In this document: piece by piece, positions 42,513-43,632 of the stretch
Position numbering within the stretch: the first letter of the stretch is position 1
Layout: the number at the start of each line of letters is the position of its first letter
Source: Salinicola sp.
GTDB taxonomy: Bacteria > Pseudomonadota > Gammaproteobacteria > Pseudomonadales > Halomonadaceae
DNA length: 43,632 nucleotides
Assembly: GCA_002695065.1 (NCBI GenBank)
Contig: NZNW01000077.1
Location: forward strand, 1 to 43,632
Reading direction: 5' to 3'
The notes under the pieces: generated by a model
Told to the model about the DNA's origin: nothing
Database searches by the model: none
What the model saw: the letters and a program-made list of their open reading frames with translations, nothing else
Made by a program: the position numbers and the translations under genes

Positions 42513-42538
42513 GATCGATGCCAACGGCGGCATCGATC
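42513..42538 (+). promoter_or_regulatory. ANTAR-type RNA hairpin P2 of nasA leader
   Basis: Perfect 10-bp stem GATCGATGCC / GGCATCGATC closing a six-base loop AACGGC (A at position 1, G at 4). The loop is identical to that of P1 in the divergent leader. It precedes the leader terminator by about 70 bases. Confidence 0.78.
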
Positions 42539-42608
42539 CAGCCAGGGCGATGAGATTATCGATAACGCGCGGACGGGCAGTCATCTGTTTCGCCGCCAGC
42601 AGGCAACG

Positions 42609-42649
42609 AGGCCTGACGTCACCTTGAGTGATGTCAGGCCTTTTGCGTT
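42609..42649 (+). terminator. Leader attenuator of nasA
   Basis: A 14-pair stem (one G-T wobble) from AGGCCTGACGTCAC to GTGATGTCAGGCCT with loop CTTGA, followed by TTTTGCGTTTTT. It ends only a few bases before the GGAGG ribosome site of nasA, so transcription must read through it for expression: a classic nas-type attenuator. Confidence 0.9.
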
Positions 42650-42663
42650 TTTGGAGGCTCGCA

Positions 42664-43632
42664 ATGTCAGATCGGCAGGCCAAGGGCCGTTCGATTACCG
42701 AAGACACCGCTACCGGTCCGGCGATTACGGACGCCACCACCTGTCCTTATTGCGGCGTCGGGTGTGGGGTCGTCGTCGAGCACGACGGTGAACGGGTGAG
42801 CGGCGTCGAGGGCGATCGGACGCATCCGGCCAATTTCGGCCGGCTCTGCGTCAAGGGTAGCGCCCTTCACGAGACCCTGGGCGACGAAGGGCGCTTGCTG
42901 CGCCCCCGTGTCGACGGCAAGTCGGTGGACTGGACGACGGCGCTGGACGCCGTGGTCACCCGGTTGGCGTCGACGCAGCGCGAGCACGGCCGGGGCGCGG
43001 TAGCGGCGTATCTCTCCGGCCAGCTGCTGACCGAGGACTATTACGTCGCCAACAAGCTGTTCAAGGGCTTTCTCGGCACGCCGCATGTGGATACCAATTC
43101 ACGGCTCTGCATGGCCTCGGCAGTGGCGGCCTACAAGCGCGCCTTCGGGGCCGATGCCGTGCCGTGCTGCTACGAGGACCTGGAGTGCGCCGAGCTGGTG
43201 GTACTGGCGGGTTCCAATCTGGCCTGGAACCATCCGGTACTCTATCAGCGCCTGAAGGCGGCCAAGGCGCGTAATCCATTGATGCGGGTGGTGGTGATCG
43301 ATCCGCGCGTGACCGACAGTTGCGAAATCGCCGATCTCTACCTGGGGCTCGAGCCGGGCAGCGATGCGCGGCTGTTCAATGGCCTGCTGGCGTGGATGGA
43401 GGAGAAAGGACGGGTCGATCGCCGTTATCTGGAGCGCCACACCCAAGGATTCGAGGCGGCACTGAACGCCGCCCGCGAGGACGACACCCGCCTCGCGGCC
43501 ATCGCCCGCGACTGCGATGTCGATCTCGAACGGTTGGAGACCTTCTTCTACTGGTTCGCGACCCATCTGCACGTGGTGACGCTCTACTCCCAGGGCATCA
43601 ACCAGTCGAGCAGCGGCACCGACAAGTGTCAG
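42664..43632 (+). CDS. nasA: Assimilatory nitrate reductase catalytic subunit, 5' part
   Basis: The first 323 codons are in the window; the gene continues beyond the edge. This is a molybdopterin oxidoreductase that reduces nitrate to nitrite. The N-terminal [4Fe-4S] motif is CPYCGVGCGV with the fourth Cys in GRLCVKG; next come YLSGQLLTEDYYVANKLFKGFLGT, NSRLCMASAV (where dissimilatory relatives differ), LAGSNLAWNHPVLY and VVVIDPRVTDSCEIADLYLGL, all typical of the NasA/NarB group. GGAGG lies 6 bases before the ATG. No signal peptide, so cytoplasmic. Transcribed divergently from the flavoprotein-nirBD operon under a sigma-54 and attenuator-controlled leader. Confidence 0.95.
   Translation, partial: MSDRQAKGRSITEDTATGPAITDATTCPYCGVGCGVVVEHDGERVSGVEGDRTHPANFGRLCVKGSALHETLGDEGRLLRPRVDGKSVDWTTALDAVVTRLASTQREHGRGAVAAYLSGQLLTEDYYVANKLFKGFLGTPHVDTNSRLCMASAVAAYKRAFGADAVPCCYEDLECAELVVLAGSNLAWNHPVLYQRLKAAKARNPLMRVVVIDPRVTDSCEIADLYLGLEPGSDARLFNGLLAWMEEKGRVDRRYLERHTQGFEAALNAAREDDTRLAAIARDCDVDLERLETFFYWFATHLHVVTLYSQGINQSSSGTDKCQ

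Noticed and set aside
42149-42553. Several short frames on both strands between the flavoprotein and nasA
   Set aside because: They overlap the sigma-54 promoters, NtrC-like sites and leader hairpins, and have no ribosome sites; the region is regulatory.

Overview
The window is a dense, high-GC (roughly 65%) gammaproteobacterial chromosome segment. Gene content (TTT tricarboxylate transporter, glnE, yrbL, DUF3581 protein, dgkA, siroheme nitrite reductase, paired XdhC/MocA) and the acidic proteins fit a halophilic member of the Halomonadaceae (Halomonas/Salinicola/Chromohalobacter type). This placement is inference from style and content; there is no rRNA or other phylogenetic marker to prove it. 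No mobile element, phage gene, tRNA, rRNA or CRISPR array was seen.

Layout. 1-8.5 kb: a divergent regulator stub (minus strand), a dyad operator, then a seven-gene peptide-utilisation operon: binding protein, two permeases, two ATPases and two different M20 metallopeptidases. 8.7-14.6 kb: a small HrpF/NolX-repeat-like protein, proline iminopeptidase, diacylglycerol kinase, the MocA/XdhC molybdenum-cofactor pair, and nadC followed 4 bases later by a SIR2-like NAD-binding protein. 14.8-20.3 kb: a small membrane protein plus Na+:solute symporter, an AraC/GATase1 regulator with an MFS transporter, and an OprB-type porin. 20.4-23.5 kb: a tctCBA tripartite tricarboxylate transporter on the minus strand. 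23.8-28.5 kb: glnE, yrbL and trhO. 28.7-33.6 kb: a MocR-type regulator divergent from a tight five-gene operon (two GNATs, PaiB-like, OsmC-like, ornithine cyclodeaminase-like). 33.6-37.4 kb: MscS channel, YchJ, DUF3581 protein and a small voltage-gated-type K+ channel, then a candidate small RNA. 37.6 kb to the end: the nitrate/nitrite assimilation cluster, with a flavoprotein reductase, nirB and nirD on the minus strand and nasA (cut by the window end) on the plus strand.

The most interesting stretch is the 651-base region between the flavoprotein gene and nasA. It reads as a mirror-image control region. Two NtrC-like dyads 31 bases apart lie in the centre, flanked by two outward sigma-54 promoters. 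Each predicted transcript begins within a few bases of a hairpin with a six-base loop starting with A, followed by a second six-base-loop hairpin and an intrinsic terminator just upstream of the first gene. This is the architecture expected for NasR/NasT (ANTAR-domain) antitermination, present on both divergent transcripts. Other points worth attention are an in-frame 30-bp minisatellite inside nirD, the SIR2-like protein lacking the usual histidine and coupled to NAD synthesis, and a C-rich candidate sRNA at 37.4-37.5 kb.
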